Of a stretch of 64,000 nucleotides of DNA, positions 1 through 12,085 are shown piece by piece. Numbering within the stretch: position 1 is the first letter of the stretch; the number at the start of each line of letters is the position of its first letter. The position numbers and the translations under genes are program-made. This DNA is from Excoecaria cochinchinensis. Its lineage: Eukaryota > Streptophyta > Magnoliopsida > Malpighiales > Euphorbiaceae. The stretch is taken from NCBI GenBank assembly GCA_947683425.1, contig CANTUQ010000297.1:496001-560000 (forward strand), written 5' to 3'. The notes beneath the pieces were generated by a model. It was not told where the DNA came from. It saw nothing but the letters and a program-made list of their open reading frames with translations, and made no database searches.

Positions 1-1423
1 ATTTTCGATCTTTGATTACTTCACAAACCACCCATTTTATATAAATTTTGAGAAATAATAAAATATGAAATTAACAAATAGAAAATTAAATAAAATTTAA
101 ATTATACTTAATTAAAGTTACCATAATATAAAGTACCCAACCGCTGTGAACATGGAATGTCATAATGTTCTTCACGATTGATGAAAGATGTTTTATAATA
201 ATCAAGCAATAAAATATATGAAGCTACAGAAGACATTGATATTTAAAGTACAATTAATTAACTATATAACATAGGTAATTAATTAATTAATTAATTATTG
301 TTGGAACTAGATCCATGTTATTATTAGGATTAAATAACACGCAACAATAACATTTAATCAGAAATGACTGAGTATATATATACAAGAAATGCTATATATA
401 GGATTTGCCTGATCAACTTTTCCAGGAAACAAATGGCTATCTATGGGTGCATGCATGTGTTTTTCATTGTCCCTTAGAATTGGACCAAATATTGCTTCTG
501 TTTCTCAATATGTGCATCAATCAGTAAAGATAAAAAAAAAAAACAAAAAGAATGCTGATTGAGAAGAGATTACATAACTTAATTTTGTAGCAAAATTTTG
601 TCACAGTATTAGACTAAATTAATTAAATAGGTCTGGTAGGACTTGTAACAGACATACACTCTCCTCATAACCTGAATTAAAGTCGGAAATCCCTCTTAAA
701 TTAGATCCAAATTGATTTAGATTTGCACCATTATCCAACCATATGCACTTCATACTAAAACAATTTAAATTATAACTTAAAATCTTATTCAAGCATTTCA
801 TCTAATACTTGGACGGCAAACATCATATTTGGATTGTTCTTCTATGTTAAAGATTATAAATACTCAAATCTAACACAAATTACTAATTCAAATACAAACA
901 CATTCAAACTCAATTTTTTACACCAAAAATCACGTAGAGACAAACTCAAATTCTTACACCAAAATCAATTTCTTATAGTTATAAAAGATGATGAGATGAA
1001 TCATACTAATTGCCTTCAAGGAAAAAAAAACAGAAAGATTGAAGAAGAAGAAGAAGAAGAAGAAGAACTTACTTCCGTTGAGGCTACCGGCAACGAAGAC
1101 AAGCTACGGTGATAGTTGGAGGCAGTGGCTAAGTGCCTAAGTGCGGTGGCAACGACCGGCGACAGTGATGAAGTAGAGGTGTGCTCGGGCAGAATAGAGG
1201 GCAGAGCAATTTTTAGGGATTTTGGTGCATGAGAAAAGGAGAAAATGAGAGGGCAGATTGATTTTCCCTTTTATATGTGAGATGGTTCGATTTGTTCGGG
1301 CGGGTCAGTTTTAAATGTTTTTCACCCGAACCGATCCAAACCCAAAATTTTACAAATTCTAACAGACGAACCGAATAACCCTAACAACCCTACTCGAATA
1401 GATATTTCGGTTCGGATTGTTCG
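1..1423. other. Intergenic sequence left of the TR-GAG element
   Basis: AT-rich non-coding DNA. It holds a TTAA-type simple repeat near 277-297 and a GAA microsatellite near 1041-1067. No open frame here resembles a known protein; the 92-codon frame at 834-1112 is low-complexity and runs through the GAA repeat. From about 1270 the sequence is rich in TTCGG/CCGAA words and forms the left half of the site into which the next element inserted. Confidence 0.6.
1041..1067 (+). repeat. (GAA)n microsatellite
   Basis: About nine uninterrupted GAA triplets. Confidence 0.9.
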
Positions 1424-1689
1424 GTTCGTGTAGACACCGGGTCCTGAGTCAGCCTAAATCGAAGTTACCCAATGATGATAATTGCCTTCACAGGCTTAAA
1501 AAGTTAAAAGTGATGGTTTTCTCGTCAAATTTGCATTTTAGAGTGAAAAATGAGAAAATAATAAAAAATATTTAAAAAAATTAATTTTGAAAAATGGGGG
1601 TTTAAAATTATGGTGTTTTTAGTCAATTTAAAATTTAAAAAAATAGGAAAAAATAAAAAAAAAATAAAAAAATTTTCGGACCACGAGTG

Positions 1690-1905
1690 TCGGGCGCGGC
1701 AGCGCGCAGGCGCCCAGCACGCAGACGCCCAGGCGCCAAGCGCGCTGCGCGTCGCTAAAGAGCGACGCGCAGCGTTGCGCGTCGCACCGTGCGCTGAGGC
1801 GCGCGATTTTCGCGCCTCTGCGCGCGGATTTCGCGCGCCTCGCCGCGTGAGTCCCCGTCGCTCTATAGCGACGGGCGGCGTCCCTCTATAGCGACGGGCT
1901 TCCTG
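1690..1905 (+). other. GC-rich island with hairpins inside the LTR
   Basis: A block dominated by GCGC/GCGACG words inside an otherwise AT-rich LTR. It includes a perfect 9-bp stem with a 4-base loop at 1854-1875 (CCCGTCGCT, loop CTAT, AGCGACGGG), and the word CTCTATAGCGACGGG occurs twice in succession. The equivalent block in the 3' LTR (about 9587-9865) is longer. Function unknown. Confidence 0.7.
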
Positions 1906-2142
1906 GCCGTCGGTACAGGGTCTGATGCCCTATTTCCCTCTTTTCAGCCTTTTTTCCGATTTTTTCACCAAAAAATCCGTTTTTTATTTCATTTTTTTGG
2001 AGTTTTTGACTTCAAATTAAATTCTAAAATATTTTTTTAGGTAATTAAATAATAAAACTTGATTTTATCATTAAAAATAAAATAATTTTGTGTTAAAATA
2101 GGTTTTTTTCCTTAATTAAATGGGGGGCAACCTATTTTATTC

Positions 2143-2148
2143 TATAAA
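2143..2148 (+). promoter_or_regulatory. Possible TATA box of the TR-GAG LTR
   Basis: TATAAA in the LTR, with a purine/pyrimidine-rich stretch about 30 bp downstream that could hold the start site. Placement rests on sequence only; other TATA-like words exist in this AT-rich LTR. Confidence 0.3.
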
Positions 2149-4119
2149 GAGTTTATAATGAAATCAAAAGGGGGTCTCCACACATTTTTTAGACCTAATT
2201 TTCCAGAATTTTTCTTCTTCTATTTTCTCTTCAAAATTTCAGATTAATCTTTTTAATTAATAAGGTTTAATTGAAATTGAAAGATCAATTTTCAATTGTT
2301 AATTATTCCAATTAATTTCTTTGTTTTTCCTCCATAAACACAAGAAATTAATCATTATTTTGACATCAATTTCTTTTTAATCTTAAGCATACAAATCAAT
2401 TCCTTTGTTTTTCTCCATAAACAAAGAGAATTAATTTTATTGCTAAATTATTCTTTCAAGCAATTTTCCGGAAAATCATCACTTTTAATTCATCAAATCC
2501 AATATTCTGAGGGTAAATATTCTTGGCTCCATTTCTATTTTATTTTATTTTTATTTAATTTATTCATATATATTTTATTGTTTTTATTGATTTATTTATT
2601 GTTTTCATCTATTCATTTGTTGTATTGATCTTATATTTGTTCCATTTAATTGTTTATATATGATTTGATTTTTATTCATGTGAATATTGTTTTTTTTTAA
2701 TTCCTAACATGTAAATAATTTATTTTGATTCCTCATTATTTTTAACATGCAAATAATTAATTAATTTAAATTAATCTTTTTACCATGTAAATAGTTTATA
2801 TTAATTATGAACACATCAATTAACCTTGTTATATATCATTATTATTTTCATCATTCTTTTGTTTACTAATTTTTATTATTCTTTTTATCATTGTTACATG
2901 ATTGATTTATTATTATTTGTTTATTTATTAATTTATTAATCTTTTCTTTATCATTTTATATATTCTTTGATTCGTTTATCTTCATCATCATTGTTATCAT
3001 GTGTATATTTTCATGTACTAATTAATTAACATGTTTTATTTTATTTTCATCACATCATTTAATCATTTATCACATATAATCCATGTTTCTCATTTTATTT
3101 TGGTTTGTTAATATTTTTGATTCCATTATCATTCTTTTCATATCATCTTATTTTATTTTAATTTGTTATTCATTATTTTGTATGTTTAATTGATTTAATT
3201 ACTAACATTATTTTATTTGTATTTTGTTTTTATGTCTTAAACTCATTTTTCGCTTGGGCGTTTTTGCGAGCACATCGGGAGGTCCAAAAAGGCTCGTTTG
3301 GTTCATATATTTATTTTCTTTATTTGTAATATTTTATTTAATTTTGCCATATAATTTTCTTGTAAAATTATTTATTTAGGCTCGCTAGAAAGAAAATCAC
3401 AAAAACGTTTCTATTAATTAACTTGACATTTTTTTCTAAATAAAAGGGGACCAATGTCCTAGTTTTTCATACCCAAATAAATCATCACATCAAAACTTTT
3501 TCATAATAAATATGCATGCGAGGACCAATGTTCTCACTATTAAATGAATAACCCGTTTTATGCATGTATTTCACTTTTATAAATGGGAGTTGTATTCCGC
3601 TCCTAGTGTTATTGTAATTTATTTTTAAATGCTTTATTTTGGATTTTGCTTACATTTACCGCTTTTGATATGAATGATTGCGCCTTTAATTTAAATTGCA
3701 TTGTGTGGAAAGTTGATGAAACAATGAATTCAAAACTTAATTATAATATTAATCAAGGTATAAATAAATGAGAAGTCCCGAACCAGCTCTGGTCTTTGGG
3801 CTCAAGAGGCTAGAGGTTTACCCTCCAAGACACCTCTTGTGTCACGAGGCTTTAGCGTTAATCCTAGGCTCCTTAGGGCGAGAGGTTTACCTTCCCCCTT
3901 TGGCTGGCCCAAAATGGATACTAAGCGCAGTCTTAGGCTCTCCGAGGCGAGAGAAACTTTCCCAATATTCTATTGGGTGGCGACTCCATGAAACCTCCTT
4001 GTTGCTCAACATAGACGCACTTGCGATTTATTGCAAGCTGTCAACGGACCCACAATGCCCCGATCACCCACGTGCGGGCGGTCCGAAAGGGCGGCGCTCG
4101 GAATCCGGCGCGCGTCACA

Positions 4120-4137
4120 TTGGCGACTCCACTGGGG
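4120..4137 (+). promoter_or_regulatory. Primer-binding site of the TR-GAG element
   Basis: TGGCGACTCCACTGGGGA directly follows the LTR end. It begins with TGG, the complement of a tRNA CCA end. This type of primer site is typical of Ogre/Tat elements, where it is usually assigned to a tRNA-Arg; I could not check the tRNA itself. Confidence 0.65.
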
Positions 4138-5048
4138 AAATTCTCGAGACTTCGATTCGAAAGTACCTTGATTAAAAATCATAATTGAGTTTTAATTTAA
4201 AAATTTCATCTTCTTTCAAAACTGCATTGCATCTCATTAGAGCCTTAGATCTATGCTAGTTTGGTCCCTCTTTTAGCCCCGGTGCGTTCCCGAAGCACGA
4301 CCCTATTTTCACTCAATTTAGGGAAGTGTTAAGGATAATTACCAGCCCAAGCCTCGTACCATCAAGGTATATCAAATGGTGACCCGATCGGTCGTTACGC
4401 TCGTGATGAGCTAGACCCGTCGGCAGGGATCATGCTTGGGTAGCCCTAAAGTAACACCACCCATGACCAAAGCTCATATAATGGAAATAGATACTTCCCT
4501 TAGGTGATATGAACCGTAATACCTTGCTTGCTATATGGATCATTTTGTATTGAACAAGCCCATATAATTTGATTGGTCACCTAATCAAAGGCTTTCATGC
4601 CCCGATAGGCCCATGTCAACTTGTTCGGGCTGCCTAAATACATAACGATCATAACCCATGCGCTTGCACATTAGATAAGAGATGTTATGATGCCGGTTTT
4701 CCACCGAGCACCATACGCATCCATTGGGTTCCCCGCTAATCCATGGATTAAGCCCACCTAGGAAAGAGACCGCATTACCTCGTGTGTGGGAGTAATAAGG
4801 TTGGAAGGATCTACTTGCTTGCATGTGATTGTAAATATTGCATAGCTCACTATCATGCATTGTATATATTATTCATGCATCATCCTAACAATCTAATTTT
4901 TTCAGCCATCATAGATTCATCTAAGTGGACTAGAGGTTCCGACGGTCGGCTAGTAAGGACAAATCTGCTTTTTGAGTTGCCGGAACTAGTGTCTGACTGG
5001 GATTCTGAGTCATCCTCATCAATCAGTGAAGCCTCTGTAGAACCACCA
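4138..5048 (+). other. Untranslated leader between primer site and gag
   Basis: About 0.9 kb with no convincing coding region before the gag start. The gag frame is open upstream to 4782, but the extra residues do not look conserved. Ogre elements often carry an additional ORF here; none is present. Confidence 0.5.
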
Positions 5049-6452
5049 ATGGCAGAAGAAACTGGAGCACTGACCACTCAAGACCTAGCTAGGAGGCTAG
5101 AGGACTTCGAACGGAGAGTGCTAGACATGATGGGTGCCATGGCTGAAAGGATTGCCCATCCGCCTGCTGCCCCACAGCCGCCTGCTGCTCTACAGCCACA
5201 GGCAGCCCCTCCTTGGGGGCAAGCCGAACCACCTGCTGGTGGGGAGGCTCCCTTCGTTGGAGCTGCTGCTCGCCAACCCGACAATGAGCACAGAGCTGCT
5301 GCACCCATCGAGCCAAGAGGGGAAAGGATTCACAATCCCAATGATGATTTCCTGATGGAGGAAGAAGAAGAGGTGCCGATAGTCCACCAAGCTGCAAGGC
5401 CCAGAGCACCCAGAGTAGAGGATGAAGCTTTAAGAGGTATGAGACAGCAAATTGAAGCTATCACCTGCATGCTCTCAGCTGGAAAGGGGGTCAACCCAGA
5501 AGATAGAGATCTGGGGGATGAAGAGTTGCTACCCCAAAGATTCAAGATGCCTGAGCTGCCGAAATTTGATGGCACCTCTGACCCATCCGCTCACATCAAG
5601 CAGTACACCTTGGTCATGAAAGGCACAGGGCTGAGCAAGAAGCAGAAGGTGGGATATTTCTGCCTTAGTCTGGTGGGCCCGGCAGTTAACTGGTACCACA
5701 GGTTGGATAGGAGGTCCAAAGAGGACTGGGACCTTTTGACCGAAGAGTTCATGAAGCAGTACGACTGCAGCACTAGGATGGAGGTCACCCTAAAAGACCT
5801 CGAGCTTCTACAGCAGAAGAATGATGAGTCATTCCATGAGTACCTTACAAGATGGAGAAATAGGGTCATGGAGATGAAGAGGAAGCCTGACACTGCAGAC
5901 CAGATCAGGCTGTTTATCAGAAACTCATGCCCTTACTTAAGGGACTTGCTCAGTTTTAAGGGGCTCAAGGACTGGGAGTCGCTTAAGGATATCGCTATAG
6001 AAGCTGAGGCGGCTTACCTGGCAAAAAAAGCAAGCCAAAATAACTTCGCTGGGAAAGGCTATGGGAACCAGTCGGGATTCAAATCAGGAGGTGCCGGGAG
6101 CAGCAACAGCAGAAACAGTAGGACGGCAGAGGTCTCAGCTACTGGAGTTGGGTAGGGTCAGAGATACTACTCCAACTTAGGCCGCTCTCTATCCTGGGTA
6201 CTGGAGAGACTAATGAAAGAAGGCAAGTTGCAGCCATTACCATCTAGACCAGCCTTGAGTCAGGGACAGCCGGGACATAGAGGTGATCAGTACTGCGCTT
6301 ACCACCAGCACACCGGCCATTTGACTGACCATTGCCGTATTCTGAGAAACAAAATCCAGGATCTCATTGACACCAATCAGATCGCAGATCCTGAGAAGAG
6401 AGAGAAAAAGAAGAAAGCAGGTTATAATGCAGTCCCTCCACCACGAACATGA
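5049..6452 (+). pseudogene. gag: gag of the TR-GAG element, with one internal stop
   Basis: Encodes the capsid/nucleocapsid precursor that would package the element RNA. I chose the ATG at 5049 because the acidic helical N-terminus (MAEETGALTTQDLARRLEDF) begins there; the same frame is open from 4782. After a Pro/Ala-rich linker, residues about 172-300 form a Retrotrans_gag domain (PKFDGTSDPSAHIKQY, AVNWYHRL, NDESFHEYLTRWRNRV). Near residue 416 lies a Tat/Ogre-type zinc-binding motif (CAYHQHTGHLTDHC) followed by a Lys-rich tail. The frame stays the same for 467 codons but has one TAG at 6153-6155, so this copy makes only the first 368 residues. A single C-to-T change could explain it. No protease or RT follows. 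Confidence 0.85.
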
Positions 6453-8479
6453 TCGTGTCTTGTGGCCCACTAGTGATATTGCTTTTAGATGCTTTTAGAT
6501 CTTTTTATTTCTAGAACATTTTATGCTACAATTTTCTGTTTGTAATAAAGAGAACAATTTTTTGCTTATTTGAATAATGTTTCTATTGATTTCATTTCGC
6601 ATGATCATAACAAATTAACTTTGGCATTAATTCAAATAATATGACTGCAGTTAATCTCGAAAACTTTGGGGAACCCAAAGAAAATTTTGATAGCATCTGA
6701 CATAGCTCCTGTAGAGAGGGAAATTAAAAATAATAAAAAAAAAACTAGTTGCAACTAGGGGACTGGATGGAAACTCACTAAGAGCACTAGAACCTTTCTG
6801 ATTACCCGTCAAAGCGATCCCTGGATAAGACGGAACCTAGAAAATGATTTAGGCAACATTTTCTTTGTATAGCTCTCTAAATGACCATTTCCTACCCTTA
6901 CTTCACAATCGCTTGCTACCCCATTGAGCCTTTATGTGGGTATGCTAAATGCGTGCCAATTTTGTTGTTACACATGTTAAAACTATCCCCTCGCCTAAAA
7001 TGATTTTGGCTTCCCCTTAGAAGAGTGGCCTCTCTAGCAGGGATGGATGAACGTTTTAACAATTAACAATTTCTTTGTGGGTTATCAAAATTGCCTTGTT
7101 AAGGATGAGTTTACACTTTGGGAAGAGAGTTTCAGTCATGCGCCAAAGACATGAGCTCCTAAAAAAAAGTAGAGCTCAAAATAATAACCACTTGACGAGT
7201 TTTGATGATTACCTTTTTAACTGTCAATCTGATCTTAAATGAGCTAAAATGTTATCAAATCCAAATTCAAGAATACCTTTGTATATACAACTGAGCTGAG
7301 AATGGTTCATCCACCAGTCGAGAAAATATTGCGGCCATTTTTCTCTAGCGACCTGATCCTCCTTTGATAGCCATCTACCTAAGCCTAACATTACAACCAA
7401 AGTAAGACCTTTTGATTCTTAGTTCAGTCTTATCCAATTAGAGAAGATGACCTTCTAATAAGGTTTGGTACGTAAGAAGAGGCATATGGTGTTTCTTGAG
7501 CTTCAAGCGAGGAGCCACGAGTGCATTCATACATTCGAGTTAAGTCTCATCCCCAAAGTTGCATCTAGAATTCGCATTCAAAGAAAAAGATTAAGAGATG
7601 AGAGAAAATCTTCAATCATAAAACCCGAGAGGGCTGATTGATAACAGGAGTTTGATGCTTTCAAGATCTATCTCGAGATTAGCTAAAGTCTTGTATTTTT
7701 TAAAGTCAATGCCAAAATAATGATCATGCTTAATGAAATCAAATTGAAACACATGCATTTCTGCAATGATGTGATCAGAGCAGTTCTCTTTGTGTGACCA
7801 AAGTCGCCTATTGTCCACCGCTCAAGCGCTTCAGTCGATTCATCCTGCTATCAAATGAGAAGAATCAAGCTCATGCAACCACGTCCTAAGACTCCCGAAA
7901 GGTTCTTTCCAACAACTTCAGCAATCTTCAAAAAAAAAAAAAGAAGAGAAGAGCCGTTAGAGTGAAAACCGTAACTGGCGCTCTAAGCAAAAACTAGGCA
8001 AAAGGATAGGGTGAAAACCTGAAAACAGGCAGTCTGTCCTTCAAAAAAAAAAGAAGAAAGAGAAAAGCCGCTGGATTGGGTTGGGTCCATTCCAGGCAAA
8101 AAATAAGGCACAGGGTTATGTGAAAATCCACAAAGGACGCATCTCCCACTAAGAAAAGCTAGTGTGAAAATCCACAAGGGACGCACTACCTTCAAATAAT
8201 GACCACATGTACCGGATGAGAATCTCGCAATCTCGAAGGGCATGAAATTCAAAAGCAGCTCAAAAGGCATCGATCCTATCACAAATTGTAGCTAGCCCGG
8301 CTATCATCTCCAAGTCCACATAGATAAATTTTTATCCTGCATTCCTGCATGACTCATGCATTTCACTTGCATGCTCACTATTTTTCCTGCATATTTTAGT
8401 TTCCCTATTTTGCAGAAAGAGAGATTTGATGCGAACACCGACCAAAGCCGAGTGATGACATCAGTCCAAGCAATCAACC
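6453..8479 (+). other. Long non-coding 3' region of the TR-GAG element
   Basis: About 2 kb after gag without any frame resembling pol. Small A-rich runs occur near 7930 and 8045. The 99-codon frame at 7983-8282 on the minus strand matches nothing I recognise. This stretch takes the place of pol in autonomous relatives. Confidence 0.6.
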
Positions 8480-9142
8480 AAAGACTTCTCAGGGAGCAGC
8501 AAACTGAAGACCTCTCAGGGGGCAAACAATAAATGAACCGAAAACTTCTCAGGGAGCAGCAAACTGAAGACCTCTCAGGGGGCAAACAATAAATGAACCG
8601 AAGACTTCTCAGGGAGCAGCAAACTGAAGACCTCTCAGGGGGCAAACAATAAATGAACCGAAGACTTCTCAGGGAGCAGCAAACTGAAGACCTCTCAGGG
8701 GGCAAACAAACAATCAATGAATTGAAGACCTCTCAGGGGGCAATGAACTGAAGACCTCTCAGGGGGCAATGAACCGAAGACCTCTCAGGGGGCAAACGAT
8801 CAACAAACTGAAGACCTCTCAGGGGGCAATGAACCGAAGACCTCTCAGGGGGCAAACGATCAATGAACTCAAGACCTCTCAGGGGGCAATGAACTGAAGA
8901 CCTCTCAGGGGGCAAACAAATGATCAATGAACTGAAGACCTCTCAGGGGGCAATGAACTGAAGACCTCTCAGGGGGCAAACGATCAATGAACTCAAGACC
9001 TCTCAGGGGGCAATGAACTGAAGACCTCTCAGGGGGCAAACGATCAATGAACTGAAGACCTCTCAGGGGGCAATGAACTGAAGACCTCTCAGGGGGCAAA
9101 CAAACGATCGATGAACCGAAGACCTCTCAGGGGGCAATCAAC
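8480..9142 (+). repeat. Tandem repeat array in the 3' untranslated region
   Basis: The first four units (8480-8719) are near-perfect 60-bp copies, each with a variant (ACTTCTCAGGGAG) and a standard core (ACCTCTCAGGGGG). From about 8720 the array continues as alternating shorter (about 26 bp) and longer (about 34-38 bp) copies of the standard core. By eye there are about 18 standard and 4 variant cores. Ogre and SIRE elements are known for hypervariable tandem repeats at this place, which can seed satellites. The periodic Pro-Glu-Arg frames on the minus strand are by-products of the repeat. Confidence 0.92.
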
Positions 9143-9308
9143 CGAAGGGCTCACAAATAGCACCACTTCAACAAACGAAAACACACCATGATAATAACCA
9201 CCATCTAGAATTCTCCAGTTCGGAAAGACGGCTGACTCAGGTACTTGTCTCTTTCCTTTTCTTCTTTGAGTTTAGGCTCACCTAGACACTAGTGTACTAG
9301 ATTCCCCT

Positions 9309-9322
9309 AAACTGGGGGCAAC
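9309..9322 (+). promoter_or_regulatory. Polypurine tract of the TR-GAG element
   Basis: AAACTGGGGGCAAC directly precedes the 3' LTR, where plus-strand DNA priming should occur. It is only partly purine, as in other Tat/Ogre elements. Confidence 0.6.
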
Positions 9323-12080
9323 AGTAGACACCGGGTCCTGAGTCAGCCTAGATCGAAGTTACCCAATAATGATAATTGCCTTCACAGGCTTAAAAAGTTA
9401 AAAGTGATGGTTTTCTCGTCAAATTTGCATTTTAGAGTGAAAAATTAGAAAATAATAAAAAATATTTAAAAAAAATTAATTTTGAAAAATGGGGGCTTAA
9501 AATTATGGTATTTTTAGTCAATATAAAATTTAAAAAAATAGGAAAAAATAAAAAAAAAATAAAAAAATTTTCGGACCACGAGTGTCGGGCGCGGCAGCGC
9601 GCAGGCGCGCTGGCGGCCAGCTCGCAGGCGCCAGGTACCAAGCACGCAGACGCCCAGGCGCCCAGCGCGCTGGGCGCGATTTGGCGACGCGCAGCGTCGC
9701 CAATGCCGTGCGTAGCTAAAGAGCGACGCGCAGCGTTGCGCGCCGCACCGTGCGCTGAGGCGCGCGATTTCCGCGCCTCTGCGCGCGGATTTCGCGCGCC
9801 TCGCCGCGTGAGTCCCCGTCGCTCTATAGCGACGGGCGGCGTCCCTCTATAGCGATGGGCTTCCTGGCCGTCGGTACAGGGTCTGATGCCCTATTTCCCT
9901 CTTTTCAGCATTTTTTCCGATTTTTTCACCCAAAAATCCGTTTTTTATCCCATTTTTTTGGGGTTTTTGACTTCAAATTAAATTCTAAAATATTTTTTTA
10001 GGTAATTAAATAATAAAACTTGATTTTATCATTAAAAATAAAATAATTTTGTGTTAAAATAGGTTTTTTTCCTTAATTAAATGGGGGGCAACCTATTTTA
10101 TTCTATAAAGAGTTTATGATGAAATCAAAAGGGGGTCTCCACACATTTTTTAGACCTAATTTTCCAGAATTCTTCTTCTTCTATTTTCTCTTCAAAATTT
10201 CAGATTTCTCTTTTTAATTAATAAGGTTTAATTGAAATTGAAAGATCAATTTTCAATTGTTAATTATTCCAATTAATTTCTTTATTTTTCCTCCATAAAC
10301 ACAAGAAATTAATCATCATTTTGACATCAATTTCTTTTTAATCTTAAGCATACAAATCAATTCCTTTGTTTTTCTCCATAAACAAAGAGAATTAATTTTA
10401 TTGCTAAATTATTCTTTCAAGCAATTTTCCGGAAAATCATCACTTTTCCTTCATCAAATCCAATATTCTGAGGGTAAATATTCTTGGCTCCATTTCTATT
10501 TTATTTTATTTTTATTTAATTTATTCATATATATTTTATTGTTTTTATTGATTTATTTATTGTTTTCATCTATTCATTTGTTGTATTGATCTTATATTTG
10601 TTCCATTTAATTGTTTATATATGATTTGATTTTTATTCATGTGAATATTGTTTTTTTTTTAATTCCTAACATGTAAATAATTTATTTTGATTTCTCATTA
10701 TTTTTAACATGCAAATAATTAATTAATTTAAATTAATCTTTTTGCCATGTAAATAGTTTATATTAATTATAAACACATCAATTAACCTTGTTATATATCA
10801 TTATTATTTTCATCATTCTTTTGTTTACTAATTTTTATTATTCTTTTTATCATTGTTACATGATTGATTTATTATTATTTGTTTATTTATTAATTTATTA
10901 TTCTTTTCTTTATCATTTTATATATTCTTTGATTCGTTTATCTTCATCATCATTGTTATCATGTGTATATTTTCATGTACTAATTAATTAACATGTTTTA
11001 TTTTATTTTCATCACATCATTTAATCATTTATCACATATAATCCATGTTTCTCATTTTATTTTGGTTTGTTAATATTTTTGATTCCATTATCATTCTTTT
11101 CATATCATCTTATTTTATTTTAATTTGTTATTCATTATTTTGTATGTTTAATTGATTTAATTACTAACATTATTTTATTTGTATTTTGTTTTTATGTCTA
11201 AACTCATTTTTCGCTTGGGCGTTTTTGCGAGCACATCGGGAGGTCCAAAAAGACTCGTTTGGTTCATATATTTATTTTCTTTATTTGTAATATTTTATTT
11301 AATTTTGCCATATAATTTTCTTGTAAAATTATTTATTTAGGCTCGCTAGAAAGAAAATCACAAAAACGTTTCTATTAATTAACTTGACATTTTTTTCTAA
11401 ATAAAAGGGGACCAATGTCCTAGTTTTTCATACCCAAATAAATCATCACATCAAAACTTTTTCATAATAAATATGCACGCGAGGACCAATATTCTCACTA
11501 TTAAATGAATAACCCGTTTTATGCATGTATTTCACTTTTATAAATGGGAGTTGTATTCCGCTCCTAGTGTTATTGTAATTTATTTTTAAATGCTTTATTT
11601 TGGATTTTGCTTACATTTACCGCTTTTGATATGAATGATTGCGCCTTTAATTTAAATTGCATTGTGTGGAAAGTTGATGAAACAATGAATTCAAAACTTA
11701 ATTATAATATTAATCAAGGTATAAATAAATGAGAAGTCCCGAACCAGCTCTGGTCTTTGGGCTCAAGAGGCTAGAGGTTTACCCTCCAAGACACCTCTTG
11801 TGTCACGAGGCTTTAGCGTTAATCCTAGGCTCCTTAGGGCGAGAGGTTTACCTTCCCCCTTTGGCTGGCCCAAAATGGATACTAAGCGCAGTCTTAGGCT
11901 CTCCGAGGCGAGAGAAACTTTCTCAATGTTCTATTGGGTGGCGACTCCATGAAACCTCCTTGTTGCTCAACATAGACGCACTTGCGATTTATTGCAAGCT
12001 GTCAACGGACCCACAATGCCCCGATCGCCCACGTGCGGGCGGTCCGAAAGGGCGGCGCTCGGGATCCGGCGCTCGTCACA
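9323..12080 (+). repeat. 3' LTR of the TR-GAG element
   Basis: 2758 bp, colinear with 1429-4119, ending CGTCACA directly before the GTTCG duplication at 12081-12085. The first base is A where the 5' LTR has T. The GC-rich island is about 70 bp longer than in the 5' copy. Confidence 0.9.
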
Positions 12081-12085
12081 GTTCG

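Larger units (their letters stand above)
1429..4119 (+). repeat. 5' LTR of the TR-GAG element
   Basis: 2691 bp, starting TGTAGACACC and ending CGTCACA. It matches 9323-12080 almost base for base. The difference in length (about 67 bp) comes mainly from a GC-rich island near 1690-1905. The rest is very AT-rich, except a GC-richer end (3765-4119). The 135-codon frame at 3768-4175 runs over the LTR end and is not a gene. Confidence 0.9.
1429..12080 (+). mobile_element. Complete non-autonomous gag-only LTR retrotransposon (TR-GAG type, Tat/Ogre-like)
   Basis: Two near-identical direct LTRs (1429-4119 and 9323-12080) enclose about 5.2 kb. The 5-bp sequence GTTCG stands at 1424-1428 and again at 12081-12085, a perfect target duplication. 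The LTR runs TG...CA in the 5' copy; the first T is A in the 3' copy. Inside, in order, are a primer-binding site, a long leader, one gag gene, about 2 kb without coding potential, a tandem array and a polypurine tract. No protease, RT, RNase H or integrase frame occurs on either strand. This is the plan of TR-GAG elements, which must use enzymes from autonomous partners. The gag resembles that of Tat/Ogre Ty3-gypsy elements. LTR differences look like 1-2% outside one GC-rich indel region, so the insertion is fairly young. Confidence 0.88.

Noticed and set aside
1610..1891. Arg/Ala-rich frame, also seen at 9505-9852
   Set aside because: Produced by the GC-rich LTR island, with indels between the two copies and no protein-like conservation.
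3768..4175. 135-codon frame repeated at 11729-12208
   Set aside because: Both are in the LTR ends of the TR-GAG element; duplication reflects the LTR, and the frames run on into unrelated DNA.
5078..5575. Minus-strand and shifted frames over the TR-GAG gag
   Set aside because: Shadows of the gag frame, which has the recognisable domain.
8304..9099. Minus-strand frames with repeated Leu-Pro-Pro-Glu-Arg-Ser motifs
   Set aside because: They are translations of the tandem array, have no domain, and lie in the 3' region of a retrotransposon.
8480..9142. Regular repeats that might suggest a CRISPR array
   Set aside because: The intervening segments are themselves repeated, not unique spacers, there are no cas genes, and the context is a plant LTR element.
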